6,886 nt of DNA, taken from assembly GCA_041487355.1 (NCBI GenBank), contig JBGPND010000251.1:1-6886 (forward strand). The letters are read 5' to 3'. This document shows, one piece after another, positions 1 through 6,210 of this stretch. Position 1 is the stretch's first letter; every line of letters begins with the position of its first letter. This DNA is from JAMXLO01 sp041487355. GTDB taxonomy: Bacteria > Pseudomonadota > Alphaproteobacteria > Acetobacterales > Acetobacteraceae. A model generated the notes under the pieces. The model saw nothing but the letters and a program-made list of their open reading frames with translations, was not told where the DNA came from and did not search any database. The translations under genes and the position numbers were made by a program.

Positions 1-147
1 CCTGCTACGAGCGAAGGCTCTTCGGACGGTCGATGCTCTCTGGAAGGCGCTCGGGTCCATCACCGACTGCGTGTCGCCACAGGAGTGCAAAAACTTCATC
101 CGCCATGCCGGTTATTTCCAGTCATGATGAAAGCGCTCTAGTCGGTA
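1..147 (+). mobile_element. Right-hand end of an IS630-like insertion sequence (boundary approximate)
   Basis: The transposase frame stops at 127, and the PhzF-like remnant on the other strand appears to end with its stop codon at 148-150. The element's terminal inverted repeat should therefore lie between 128 and about 147. IS630 elements insert at TA dinucleotides, and a TA at 146-147 sits directly next to the remnant, which makes it a plausible target-site TA. The left end is outside the window, so neither the inverted repeat nor the TA duplication can be checked. The boundary is inferred. Confidence 0.5.
2..127 (+). CDS. IS630-family transposase, C-terminal end (partial, runs in from left edge)
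   Basis: The frame starting at base 2 is open from the window edge to a TGA at 125-127 and gives 41 residues. These include RTVDALWKALGSI, then SPQEC and RHAGYFQS at the C-terminus. This matches my recollection of the tail of IS630-type (DDE, Tc1/mariner-like) transposases of alphaproteobacteria, which end with a helix of the kind RTVEALWRAIG, then TPQEC/TPAEC and a GY motif. The catalytic DDE residues would lie upstream, outside the window, so activity cannot be judged. The family call rests on this short tail only. A different transposase with a similar C-terminus is the main alternative. Confidence 0.72.
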   Translation: MLRAKALRTVDALWKALGSITDCVSPQECKNFIRHAGYFQS

Positions 148-296
148 TTACGGCGCCACCGTCCCCCGCATCACCGGAACGCACCCTCCCGCGCCAGCGA
201 GGTCAGCAGTGCGGCAAGCGCGGCATTGGCGCTGCCGGTCGCGAGGTGTTCCAGCGTGCCGCCGAGCGGGGCGAACGTGCGGGACCGTAGCCGCAT
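148..296 (-). pseudogene. PhzF-family isomerase/epimerase, C-terminal remnant
   Basis: Read on the minus strand from 296, the frame encodes SRTFAPLGG, then EHLATGSANAALAALL, and stops at 171-173. This closely resembles the C-terminal half of PhzF/YddE-type proteins, which carry (R)xFAPxxGxxEDPATGSANAAL. Here the usual EDP is EHL. A second piece, GGCVPVMRGTV followed by TAA at 148-150, reads in another frame and resembles the family's last strand (GG..V.V..G.L). The roughly 40 residues expected between these pieces are missing and the frame shifts. Intact family members are about 260-300 residues with a catalytic Glu near the N-terminus. Nothing of the N-terminal half is present, because the 3' end of the neighbouring hydrolase gene lies immediately upstream. 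I read this as a gene relic left by a rearrangement, probably linked to the adjacent IS. The first piece is convincing; the tail piece is tentative. Confidence 0.6.
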
Positions 297-328
297 CGCG
301 CTCGCGCCGCACATGGAACGGACGTGGA

Positions 329-1498
329 TCAGCCTTGCTGCCGCAGGAACCGCACCAGCAGCTCGCTCACCTTTTCCGGCTGCTCCTGCTGCACCCAGTG
401 CCCGGCGCCGTCGATCAGGTGACAGCCCAGCATCCGCGTGCACGCGCTCCCCTGCATCCGCTCGATGGCGCCCGGCCGCTGATAGATACCCCAGTCGCTG
501 CTTCCGGCGATGAAGATCGCGGGCACGTCGATCGACCGGCCGGAGAACAACTGCAGCTCGGCGGTATCGAGATCTCCGGTGCCGCGCCGGTACCACTGAA
601 GCCCACCCTGGAAGCCGGTCCGTTCATACTCCGCGCTGTAGACTGCAAGCTCGCTGTCGGGCAGCCAGCGGCACGCGGCGATCTCGGCGGGCGACGGCAT
701 CTCATGCGCGACCGTCTCCGCCATCGTCTCGTTCAGGTCCATGACGTAGTAGGTCGGCATCTTCGCCAGTTCCTCGGCGGTCCAACCCTTCAGCCGGAAC
801 GGCTTGTTCTGCCGCCAGTCGGCGCTCTTGTGGTGGTAGTAGGCGCGCAGGAACGCGTGCACACCCTGCCGGCAATGCCACATGTCGGCATTGGCCGGCC
901 GCGTCGAATAGTACCACTGATAGTGCTTGCGCGGCCGGTCCAGCTTCGCCAGGGCATCGTGGATGTCGGGACCGGTCGCCGCCTTCGGCCGCGCATTGTC
1001 CGCGGTGTCGAACGGCAGCGCGGGCGGGCCCGCGAATGGCGCGCTCATCAGCGCCACGGAGCGGAACACGTCAGGCCGCACCAGCGCACACCAGGCGGCG
1101 ACCGGAGAGCCGAAATCATGTCCCACCACCGCCGCCACCGAGCGATGGCCGAGCGCCGAGACCAGCCCAAGCGCGTCCCGCACCGCGTTCAGCAGCCGGA
1201 AGGAACGCAGGTCCGCCTCGGAATCGTAGTCCGCGCTCCAGCCGGTGGTGCGCCCGTAGCCCCGCAGATCGGGGGCCACGACATGGAACCCCGCGGCGGC
1301 GAGCGGCGGCATCACCTTGCGCCAGGACCAGGCAAGTTCGGGGAAACCGTGCAGCAGCAACACGCACGGCCGGCCCCGCTTCTCGAAGCCGGCCTCCAGC
1401 ATGTGGATCCGCAGGCCATTGACGTCGTCCACGAAGCGCGAGCGGATGCCGGGCGGCAGCACGGCCTGATCCAACGGTGCCAGATCGGTCATGTTCAT
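329..1498 (-). CDS. Alpha/beta hydrolase, soluble epoxide hydrolase type
   Basis: This 389-residue cytosolic enzyme probably opens epoxides to vicinal diols by a covalent ester mechanism. The oxyanion motif HGFP is at 50-53. The nucleophile elbow GHDFGS at 126-131 has Asp128, not Ser, which marks the epoxide hydrolase/haloalkane dehalogenase group. The lid carries Tyr287 in a Y-x8-F-x3-L-x-WYR context that matches the ring-opening tyrosine of soluble epoxide hydrolases. A second lid tyrosine lies in YQWYY near 193-197. Asp335 (AGSSDWG) and His367 (GAGHW) complete the triad. The ATG at 1496-1498 was chosen because it overlaps the upstream TGA (ATGA) and has GGGAG five bases before it. An upstream extension of 90 residues in the same frame is arginine-rich antisense of the dehydrogenase gene and is rejected. 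There is no signal peptide. The natural substrate is unknown; a dehalogenase is less likely given the two lid tyrosines. Confidence 0.88.
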   Translation of the reverse strand: MNMTDLAPLDQAVLPPGIRSRFVDDVNGLRIHMLEAGFEKRGRPCVLLLHGFPELAWSWRKVMPPLAAAGFHVVAPDLRGYGRTTGWSADYDSEADLRSFRLLNAVRDALGLVSALGHRSVAAVVGHDFGSPVAAWCALVRPDVFRSVALMSAPFAGPPALPFDTADNARPKAATGPDIHDALAKLDRPRKHYQWYYSTRPANADMWHCRQGVHAFLRAYYHHKSADWRQNKPFRLKGWTAEELAKMPTYYVMDLNETMAETVAHEMPSPAEIAACRWLPDSELAVYSAEYERTGFQGGLQWYRRGTGDLDTAELQLFSGRSIDVPAIFIAGSSDWGIYQRPGAIERMQGSACTRMLGCHLIDGAGHWVQQEQPEKVSELLVRFLRQQG

Positions 1499-2328
1499 CG
1501 CCGCTCCCAAGCCTCGGCGCGATCGAACGCGGCCTCGATGCGCTCGTGGCGCGCCTTCACCGCTTGCCGTTCGGCGGCGTGCGTCAGGACGTAGAACTCG
1601 TTGTGCTGGATCGCGTGCAGCACGCGCTCGCCGACCGCCTCGGGTGCCAGACCATGTCCCATCGCGCCGCGCAGCGCCTCCTGCTGCGGGCGGGCATAGG
1701 GGCCGCCGAAGCGCTCCGGACGCGTGCCGGCCGAAGCGAAAATCTGCGTCTGCACCGCCCCCGGGCAAAGCACCGACACCCCGATCCCGGCCTCCTCCAC
1801 CTCCTGCTCAAGCGCCTCCGACAGCGCGACAACCGCGTATTTGGTCATCGAATAGGCGCCCTGATTGCGTCCGCGCCGCACAAAGAAGCCGGAGATCGAG
1901 GCGGTGTTCACCACATGCCCGCCCTCGCCATGGCTGCGGATCATCGGCACGAAGGTCCGGATGCCGTTGATCACGCCGAGCATGTTGACGCCGATCACCC
2001 AGTTCCATTCGTTGACGGTGACGTCTTCCACCCTGCTGCCGTGCATGGCGACGCCGGCGTTGTTCACCGCCACGTGCAGCTTGCCGAACGCCTGCTCTGC
2101 CGCGCGGCCGGCCGCCGCGACCGAGTCCGCATCCGACACATCCACCAGCACATCGATTGCCCTGGCGCCGAGCGCCTCGATATCGCGCCGGATGCTGGTC
2201 AACGGACCCTGCTGGATGTCGGCCAGGACAAGGTTCATGCCGGCCCGGGCCAGCGCCTTCGCGATGCCCGAGCCGATGCCGGACGCGGCACCGGTGACGA
2301 TGGCCGTCCTGCCCTTCAGTTCCTGCAT
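1495..2328 (-). CDS. Short-chain dehydrogenase/reductase (classical SDR)
   Basis: This 277-residue NAD(P)-dependent oxidoreductase has a Rossmann fold. The cofactor loop TGAASGIG is at 12-19. Asp37 at the end of the second strand (LADI) suggests a preference for NAD(H). NNAG is at 89-92, and the active-site residues are Asn115, Ser144, Tyr159 and Lys163 (YSMTK). The proline-glycine loop CPGAVQT follows near 188. The ATG at 2326-2328 is preferred because GGGAG lies six bases upstream. The longer in-frame ATG at 2373 falls inside the predicted -10 box and would add a low-complexity, basic 15-residue leader. It is the first gene of an operon with the epoxide-hydrolase-type gene, which it overlaps by four bases. 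An alcohol dehydrogenase acting on a diol or on a related lipophilic alcohol would fit, but substrate and direction cannot be read from sequence. Confidence 0.9.
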   Translation of the reverse strand: MQELKGRTAIVTGAASGIGSGIAKALARAGMNLVLADIQQGPLTSIRRDIEALGARAIDVLVDVSDADSVAAAGRAAEQAFGKLHVAVNNAGVAMHGSRVEDVTVNEWNWVIGVNMLGVINGIRTFVPMIRSHGEGGHVVNTASISGFFVRRGRNQGAYSMTKYAVVALSEALEQEVEEAGIGVSVLCPGAVQTQIFASAGTRPERFGGPYARPQQEALRGAMGHGLAPEAVGERVLHAIQHNEFYVLTHAAERQAVKARHERIEAAFDRAEAWERR

Positions 2329-2344
2329 TGGCTGCTCCCTGCTC

Positions 2345-2366
2345 TGGCGTGACCGTTGGCGTGACC
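2345..2366. repeat. 10-bp direct repeat in the SDR operon leader, possible operator
   Basis: TGGCGTGACC occurs at 2345-2354 and again at 2357-2366, a perfect 10-base direct repeat with a 12-base period. It covers the expected transcription start and early leader of the dehydrogenase operon, between its -10 box and its ribosome binding site. Tandem sites in this position often bind a repressor, but no regulator gene is adjacent and I do not recognise the motif. It could also be chance duplication in GC-rich DNA. Confidence 0.4.
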
Positions 2367-2371
2367 CTCCC

Positions 2372-2401
2372 ATGATACGTCGGCTCGGCGGCCGGTCCCA
2401 A
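2372..2401 (-). promoter_or_regulatory. Predicted sigma-70-type promoter of the SDR-hydrolase operon
   Basis: On the minus strand, TTGGGA (2401-2396) and TATCAT (2377-2372) are separated by 18 bases. The -10 matches TATAAT at five of six positions and the -35 matches TTGACA at four of six. Transcription would start near 2365 and leave a leader of about 37 bases before the ATG at 2328. The box overlaps the alternative upstream ATG, which supports the shorter protein start. Confidence 0.5.
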
Positions 2402-2403
2402 AC

Positions 2404-2432
2404 TTGACCCTCCGCGCCGGCGACCCTACACG
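2404..2432 (+). promoter_or_regulatory. Predicted argB promoter, back to back with the SDR promoter
   Basis: TTGACC (2404-2409) matches the -35 consensus at five of six bases. After a 17-base spacer comes TACACG (2427-2432), a weak -10. Transcription would begin six to eight bases further on, which is at or next to the argB ATG at 2439. I see no Shine-Dalgarno sequence in the 25 bases before that ATG, so the two observations agree on a leaderless transcript. The -35 lies only two bases from the divergent promoter's -35. Confidence 0.4.
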
Positions 2433-2438
2433 CGCCGC

Positions 2439-3353
2439 ATGAGCGGAACCCCAGACACGACTCCCGGCGATGTCGCGGCAGCCACCGAACGGGCGCGTGT
2501 GCTTGCGCAGGCGCTGCCGTTCCTGCGCCGCTACGCCGGCGCCACCATCGTGGTGAAATACGGCGGCCACGCCATGGGCGAGGAAGACCTCGCGGTGCAG
2601 TTCGGCAGCGACATCGCGCTGCTGAAGCAGGTGGGCGTGAACCCTGTCGTCGTGCATGGCGGCGGCCCGCAGATCAACGCCATGCTGAAGCGGCTCGCCA
2701 TCCAGTCCACCTTCATCGACGGGTTGCGCGTCACCGATGCAGCCATGGTGGAAGTGGTGGAGATGGTGCTCGCCGGCACCGTCAACAAATACGTCGCCAG
2801 CCTGATCACGCGGGCCGGTGCGCTTGCCGTCGGCGTCTGCGGCAAGGATGGCGGCATGATCCGCGCGCGCAAGCTCACACGCACGAAGAAGGACCCGGAC
2901 AGCAACATCGAGCGCGTGCTCGATCTCGGCTTCGTCGGCGAGCCGGAGCATGTCGATGTCCGCGTGATCCATGCGTTGACCGGTGCCGGCCTGGTGCCGG
3001 TGATCGCCCCGGTCGGCCTCGGCGCGGATGGCCAGACTTACAACATCAATGCCGACACCGTGGCCGGTGCCATCGCCGGCGCGCTCGGCGCCACGCGCCT
3101 GCTCATGCTGACCGACGTCGCGGGCGTGCTGGACAACGACAAGCGGCTGATCCCGGAGATGAGCATCGCCGAGGTCGAGGCGGGCATAAGCAGCGGCATG
3201 ATCACCGGCGGCATGATTCCCAAGGTGGAGAATTGCATCGACGCCGTACGGCGTGGCGCCAAGGGTGCCGTGATCCTCGATGGCCGCGTGCCGCACGCCT
3301 GCCTGCTGGAATTGTTCACCGAGGCCGGACCGGGGACGATCATCAAGCCTTAG
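2439..3353 (+). CDS. argB: Acetylglutamate kinase (N-acetyl-L-glutamate 5-kinase)
   Basis: This enzyme phosphorylates N-acetylglutamate with ATP (EC 2.7.2.8), the second step of arginine synthesis by the acetylated route, in the cytosol. The 304-residue protein has an amino-acid-kinase fold. VVKYGG with Lys40 binds phosphate, HGGGPQIN (73-80) is the glycine-rich loop, and Arg97 is the likely substrate arginine. YNINADTVA (201-209) and LTDVAGV (224-230) are family hallmarks, and Lys262 lies in GGMIPKVEN. An N-terminal helix of about 25 residues precedes the fold. It is present in arginine-inhibited hexameric enzymes and absent from the 258-residue E. coli form. The C-terminal VPHACLLELFTEAGPGT resembles the arginine-binding region. 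Feedback inhibition by arginine is therefore likely, by inference. The ATG at 2439 has no visible ribosome binding site. The gene is divergent from the SDR operon and convergent with the DUF2336 gene. Confidence 0.97.
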   Translation: MSGTPDTTPGDVAAATERARVLAQALPFLRRYAGATIVVKYGGHAMGEEDLAVQFGSDIALLKQVGVNPVVVHGGGPQINAMLKRLAIQSTFIDGLRVTDAAMVEVVEMVLAGTVNKYVASLITRAGALAVGVCGKDGGMIRARKLTRTKKDPDSNIERVLDLGFVGEPEHVDVRVIHALTGAGLVPVIAPVGLGADGQTYNINADTVAGAIAGALGATRLLMLTDVAGVLDNDKRLIPEMSIAEVEAGISSGMITGGMIPKVENCIDAVRRGAKGAVILDGRVPHACLLELFTEAGPGTIIKP

Positions 3354-3386
3354 AACACGTTCGGCATAACTGGAATCTCGCCCGAA

Positions 3387-3460
3387 TGATGGGTATCGCT
3401 GCGCTCAACCCATCCTACGCCGCAGTCTGTAGGATGGGTTGAGCGCAGCGATACCCATCA
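3387..3460. repeat. Perfect 32-bp inverted repeat with 10-nt loop; REP-like nested palindrome
   Basis: The left arm 3387-3418 (begins TGATGGGTATCGCTG, ends CCCATCCTAC) is an exact reverse complement of the right arm 3429-3460, with a loop at 3419-3428. Each arm is also partly palindromic: GATGGGT pairs with ACCCATC at 3388-3394/3408-3414 and at 3433-3439/3453-3459. The unit can therefore fold as one long hairpin or as two small ones, like paired REP elements. It lies between the 3' ends of two convergent genes, 33 bases after the argB stop. From memory, repeats of the form GTAGGATGGGTTGAGCG...ACCCATC are scattered in many proteobacterial genomes; this was not searched. It could stop transcription from both sides, but there is no T-tract, so a canonical intrinsic terminator is not supported. 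Confidence 0.93.
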
Positions 3461-3500
3461 CGATTGGCGAAGCTCGCTCGCGTTTCCGGTCACCCTGAAC

Positions 3501-3512
3501 CCGCTATAGCGG
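3501..3512. repeat. 12-bp perfect palindrome CCGCTATAGCGG
   Basis: CCGCTATAGCGG is its own reverse complement and sits in the 70-base gap between the long inverted repeat and the 3' end of the DUF2336 gene. It could be a protein-binding site. As RNA it could form only a very small stem. With the long repeat it accounts for the structure visible in the 177-base convergent intergenic region (3354-3530), where I see no gene. Confidence 0.5.
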
Positions 3513-3530
3513 CGGCTCGCCCTGAATGCG

Positions 3531-4796
3531 TCAACGTCCCATCCGGCCCAGGAATTCAAGCTGCCAGCGCATCTCCTCGACGGCCAGTGGGAAGTTGCCG
3601 CCCGGGCCGGCGGTCAGCAAAGCATCGGGTGCCAGGCGCGCCAGCAGGCTTTGCAGCGCGACGGCCGCACGCATGGTGAAGCCCGCCTGCCAGACCAGGC
3701 TTACCAGCCCCTTCGCGCTGCGCAACGATGCGGCGCGATCCACCACGGAAACCGAAGTGCCAGCGGCCACCGCAAGCAATGCCGCGGCATACCGGGCCTC
3801 CCCGCGCCGCGCCGCGTCCAGCACTGCCTCCTCGGCGAGCTTGCCGTGTTCGGCCAGGGCGCGCGCATCGGCCAGCGCCTGCTCCGCGGTCGGCTTTGCC
3901 CGGTCCGCCGGCTCCTTGGCATCGAACTGCAACCGGGCGAGGAGCCGGCTGCGCAGCTCCTCGGCGAGCGGCGGAGCGAGGTCCGCGCGCGTGGCCAAGA
4001 CCTCGAGCAGATGCGTCGCCACGATCTCCGACAGCATTCTCGCGGCGCGCGGAGGCAACGATGGGCGGCGCACCAGAGGCTCGTGCCAGTCGGTATGCTC
4101 GACTGAACGTGCGACCAAGGCGTCCAGGGTCGCCTCACGGATCTGCGCCAAGGGGTTGGCAAGCATGGCGCGGATCGCGACGTTGTCGGCCGATGCAGCA
4201 ATCGCATCGGACACGGCTTCGTCCAGCCGCGCCCGCCGAGCCACCGCGAGTGTGGTGCCGGGTGCGGGAGCCTTCGCCAGCAGGGCGAGCAGATCATAGG
4301 TGGTCAGCAGCGGCGAGAGACGGATCACCGGTTCGCTCACTGACACCTCCGTGTCGTGGGCCAGGCGCAGGATCAGCTCCCGTGGCGCGGCTGGCATATC
4401 CTTCACCGCGTCGGCGATGGTGGCTCGCACCCGTACCGCTTCATCGGCGACCAGTGCCGTAAGCGTCTGCCAGGTCTCACGGCGCAGTTGCGCCTGATCC
4501 GCCGCCGACAGGCTGGGCGCGAGCGCTGCCAGCTTGCGTGCCAGCAGGATGCGCACGCGCTCATCGGGGTCGCCCGCCAGTGCGTCATTCGTCTGCGACG
4601 GGGCGGCGGGGTTGAGCGCCAGCGCCGCCCGGACGGTAACCGAGGAGTCGCCTGCCAGATCGCGCAACACATCGGGCTCGGTGGCCGTGCTGGCACCCAG
4701 GCGTACGCGTGTCGCCTCGCCGGAAGCGACCTTGCGGCCGGGCTTCAGCCCCAGGTCGTCGCCGCCAAGCCCGTCACGCGAAGATGTGCCGCTCAC
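3531..4796 (-). CDS. DUF2336 domain protein, helical HEAT-like repeats
   Basis: The 421-residue protein has no predicted enzyme motif. After a glycine-rich start, residues 40-230 contain successive alpha-helical units resembling HEAT repeats, such as PDVLRDLAGDSSVTVRAALA near 41-60 and DPDERVRILLARKLA near 77-91. The C-terminal part (LPPRAARMLSEIVATHLLEV near 248-266 and RSAKGLVSLVWQAGF near 359-373) is typical of DUF2336 proteins, which are common in alphaproteobacteria and have no settled function that I know of. The start is the GTG at 4796-4794. It overlaps the TGA of the upstream GGDEF gene (GTGA) and follows AGGAGG four bases away. A TTG nine codons upstream is in frame but lacks this context. 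Coupling to a diguanylate cyclase suggests a scaffold or effector role in the same signalling pathway, which is inference. There is no membrane segment or signal peptide. Confidence 0.82.
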   Translation of the reverse strand: MSGTSSRDGLGGDDLGLKPGRKVASGEATRVRLGASTATEPDVLRDLAGDSSVTVRAALALNPAAPSQTNDALAGDPDERVRILLARKLAALAPSLSAADQAQLRRETWQTLTALVADEAVRVRATIADAVKDMPAAPRELILRLAHDTEVSVSEPVIRLSPLLTTYDLLALLAKAPAPGTTLAVARRARLDEAVSDAIAASADNVAIRAMLANPLAQIREATLDALVARSVEHTDWHEPLVRRPSLPPRAARMLSEIVATHLLEVLATRADLAPPLAEELRSRLLARLQFDAKEPADRAKPTAEQALADARALAEHGKLAEEAVLDAARRGEARYAAALLAVAAGTSVSVVDRAASLRSAKGLVSLVWQAGFTMRAAVALQSLLARLAPDALLTAGPGGNFPLAVEEMRWQLEFLGRMGR

Positions 4797-6181
4797 GCCG
4801 CCTCCTCGATCGAGACCCGCCAATGGCCGCGGCCGGTCCGCTTGACCTCGTACATCGCCCGGTCGGCGCGGCGCAGCAGGCTGTCGACCGGCTCGTCGCT
4901 GCCGGCAGCCCTTGTGGCAATGCCGACCGACACGGTCGGCGTCGTTCCCTCGTCGCCCACGATTGCGCGCAATTCGCGCGGCACCTCCAGGCAGAGACGC
5001 TCCGCACGCTCGGCGGTGGTCATGTGGTCGGCACCATCCATCCAGAGCGCAAATTCGTCGCCTCCCAGCCGGGCGACGAGGTCGCTCGGGCGCACCGTGT
5101 CGCGCAGTATTCTGGCTGTACGCAGCAGGACCTGGTCCCCCACCTCGTGGCCTAGGCGGTCATTCACCGGCTTGAAGTAGTCGAGATCGGCGAACAGCAG
5201 CGTTCCCGGCTGGTCCTCGCGGTCCAGACGGTCGATGCGCCGCGCCATTTCTTCCAGGAAGGCGCGGCGGTTCAGCAGGCCGGTCAGTGGATCGGTCCGC
5301 GCCTGCTGCACCATCTCGTGCTGGATCGCCTCATGCTCGAGCACCATGCGGATCAGGCTGGCCGCGGCATTGATCAGCAGCTTGTCCTCAGGGTCCCAGC
5401 AGCGTGAGCCGGGCGAGCGCCAGAGCGCCAGGCCGGCATGCGCACCGAACCGCGTATGGCAGACGGCGACCACGACCGGCCTGCCATCCTCCCCGGTGGC
5501 GTCCGCCGGCCCCCTTGCTTCGGCAAGCAGGGAAGTCGCCTTGGGCAGCACTGCTTCCGCACTCCCGCCGGCCCGGTGCACCAGAACGACGCCACCCTCG
5601 CCGTGCAGGTCGATCACCGCGGCGCCCTCGGCACCGAGGGCATTGATCAGTGCATCGAGCGCCGCCTGCATCATGCGCGCCGCCAGCACCTCCTGGCCCA
5701 TGCGCCACAGGATATGGTCCAGGATCTCCCCGCGGCGCAGTGCGGCCGCCACGCGGCCCTGGGATTCGTCGTATTCGGTCCAGTCCACGCCGATGCCGCG
5801 GGTTCCCACAATGCGCGCCTCGGTGTCGAACAAAGGCGCGGCCGAAAAGGCGAGCAGGGCGGCACTGCCGTCGGCCCGGTTGAGCCAGACCTGCCGGCGG
5901 CGTACCGGCGCGGCGACGCGGAACGGATTGAAGCCGTTGGCCTTGGTGCCACCGGTCAGCAGCAGTTCTGCAGGCTGGCCGATCAGCGTGGCGGTCGACC
6001 ATCCCAGCGAGGGTTCTGGGATGACGAAGACGAAGCGGCCCCACTCGTCGGTCTCGTACGCCAGATCGGCTCCCATGGTCACCAGGTCGCGCCAACGCTG
6101 CCGGCTGTCCAGCAACGCATGGCGCAAGGTTGCGTTGGTCCGGGCCGGGGTGCTCGGGCTGTCGGCGATCGTCTCGTTCAT
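4793..6181 (-). CDS. Diguanylate cyclase with PAS and GAF-like sensory domains
   Basis: The protein condenses two GTP to cyclic di-GMP in the cytosol and is 462 residues long. Residues about 30-137 look like a PAS domain (RWRDLVTMGADLAYETD at 29-45, later GTRGIGVDWTEYDE). Residues about 150-285 look like a GAF domain, ending in a helix that leads into the cyclase. The GGDEF domain starts at TDPLTGLLNRR (296-306), with metal-site Asp332 in FADLDYFK. The intact active-site loop GGDEF is at 373-377. An RxxD inhibitory site (RPSD, 364-367) lies exactly five residues before it, so product inhibition is expected. There are no membrane helices and no EAL domain. The ATG at 6181 has AGGA ten bases upstream, a modest site. 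It is first in an operon with the DUF2336 gene and divergent from dapD. The signal sensed is unknown; the PAS and GAF calls are by pattern only. Confidence 0.92.
   Translation of the reverse strand: MNETIADSPSTPARTNATLRHALLDSRQRWRDLVTMGADLAYETDEWGRFVFVIPEPSLGWSTATLIGQPAELLLTGGTKANGFNPFRVAAPVRRRQVWLNRADGSAALLAFSAAPLFDTEARIVGTRGIGVDWTEYDESQGRVAAALRRGEILDHILWRMGQEVLAARMMQAALDALINALGAEGAAVIDLHGEGGVVLVHRAGGSAEAVLPKATSLLAEARGPADATGEDGRPVVVAVCHTRFGAHAGLALWRSPGSRCWDPEDKLLINAAASLIRMVLEHEAIQHEMVQQARTDPLTGLLNRRAFLEEMARRIDRLDREDQPGTLLFADLDYFKPVNDRLGHEVGDQVLLRTARILRDTVRPSDLVARLGGDEFALWMDGADHMTTAERAERLCLEVPRELRAIVGDEGTTPTVSVGIATRAAGSDEPVDSLLRRADRAMYEVKRTGRGHWRVSIEEAA
4801..4806 (-). promoter_or_regulatory. 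Strong ribosome binding site AGGAGG deciding the GTG start of the DUF2336 gene
   Basis: The minus strand reads AGGAGG at 4806-4801, inside the last codons of the GGDEF gene and four bases before the GTG at 4796. It is the strongest Shine-Dalgarno match I noticed in the window. Its position fixes the start and indicates that the two proteins are translated in a coupled way. Confidence 0.75.
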
Positions 6182-6195
6182 GACGCGGTGGTCCT

Positions 6196-6205
6196 GTCCC
6201 GGGAC
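6196..6205. promoter_or_regulatory. 10-bp palindrome GTCCCGGGAC in the GGDEF operon leader
   Basis: GTCCCGGGAC is a perfect palindrome 15-24 bases upstream of the GGDEF gene's ATG, downstream of its presumed -10 box. The 8-mer CTGTCCCG overlaps it (6194-6201) and recurs at 6242-6249 near the dapD -35. The site could be an operator, but short GC-rich palindromes are common in such DNA. Confidence 0.3.
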
Positions 6206-6210
6206 GTCTC

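Noticed and set aside
209..1594. 461-codon plus-strand open frame opposite the hydrolase gene
   Set aside because: It is the complement of a well-supported enzyme gene. Its translation is rich in Arg, His and Pro with no recognisable domain, as expected for antisense frames in high-GC DNA.
1499..1768. N-terminal extension of the hydrolase by 90 residues
   Set aside because: The extension is Arg/Gly/Ala-rich out-of-frame translation of the SDR gene. The ATG in the ATGA overlap has a good ribosome binding site and gives the normal family N-terminus.
1477..2352. 291-codon plus-strand open frame opposite the SDR gene
   Set aside because: The minus-strand SDR has all of its motifs in order. This frame has none and also spans the SDR start and ribosome binding site.
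2329..2373. Longer SDR start at the ATG at 2373
   Set aside because: That ATG overlaps the predicted -10 box and lacks a ribosome binding site. The ATG at 2328 has GGGAG at the right distance and starts just before the Rossmann fold.
2316..3296. 326-codon minus-strand open frame opposite argB, His/Asp-rich
   Set aside because: It is a mirror of argB codons and has no domain. The divergent promoter region is inside it.
3387..3460. CRISPR repeat or riboswitch explanation for the palindrome
   Set aside because: There is only one unit, no spacers and no cas gene. It lies downstream of argB and is an exact inverted repeat, not a structured aptamer.
3387..3460. Canonical Rho-independent terminator
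   Set aside because: The stem is far longer than usual, and no run of T follows on either strand.
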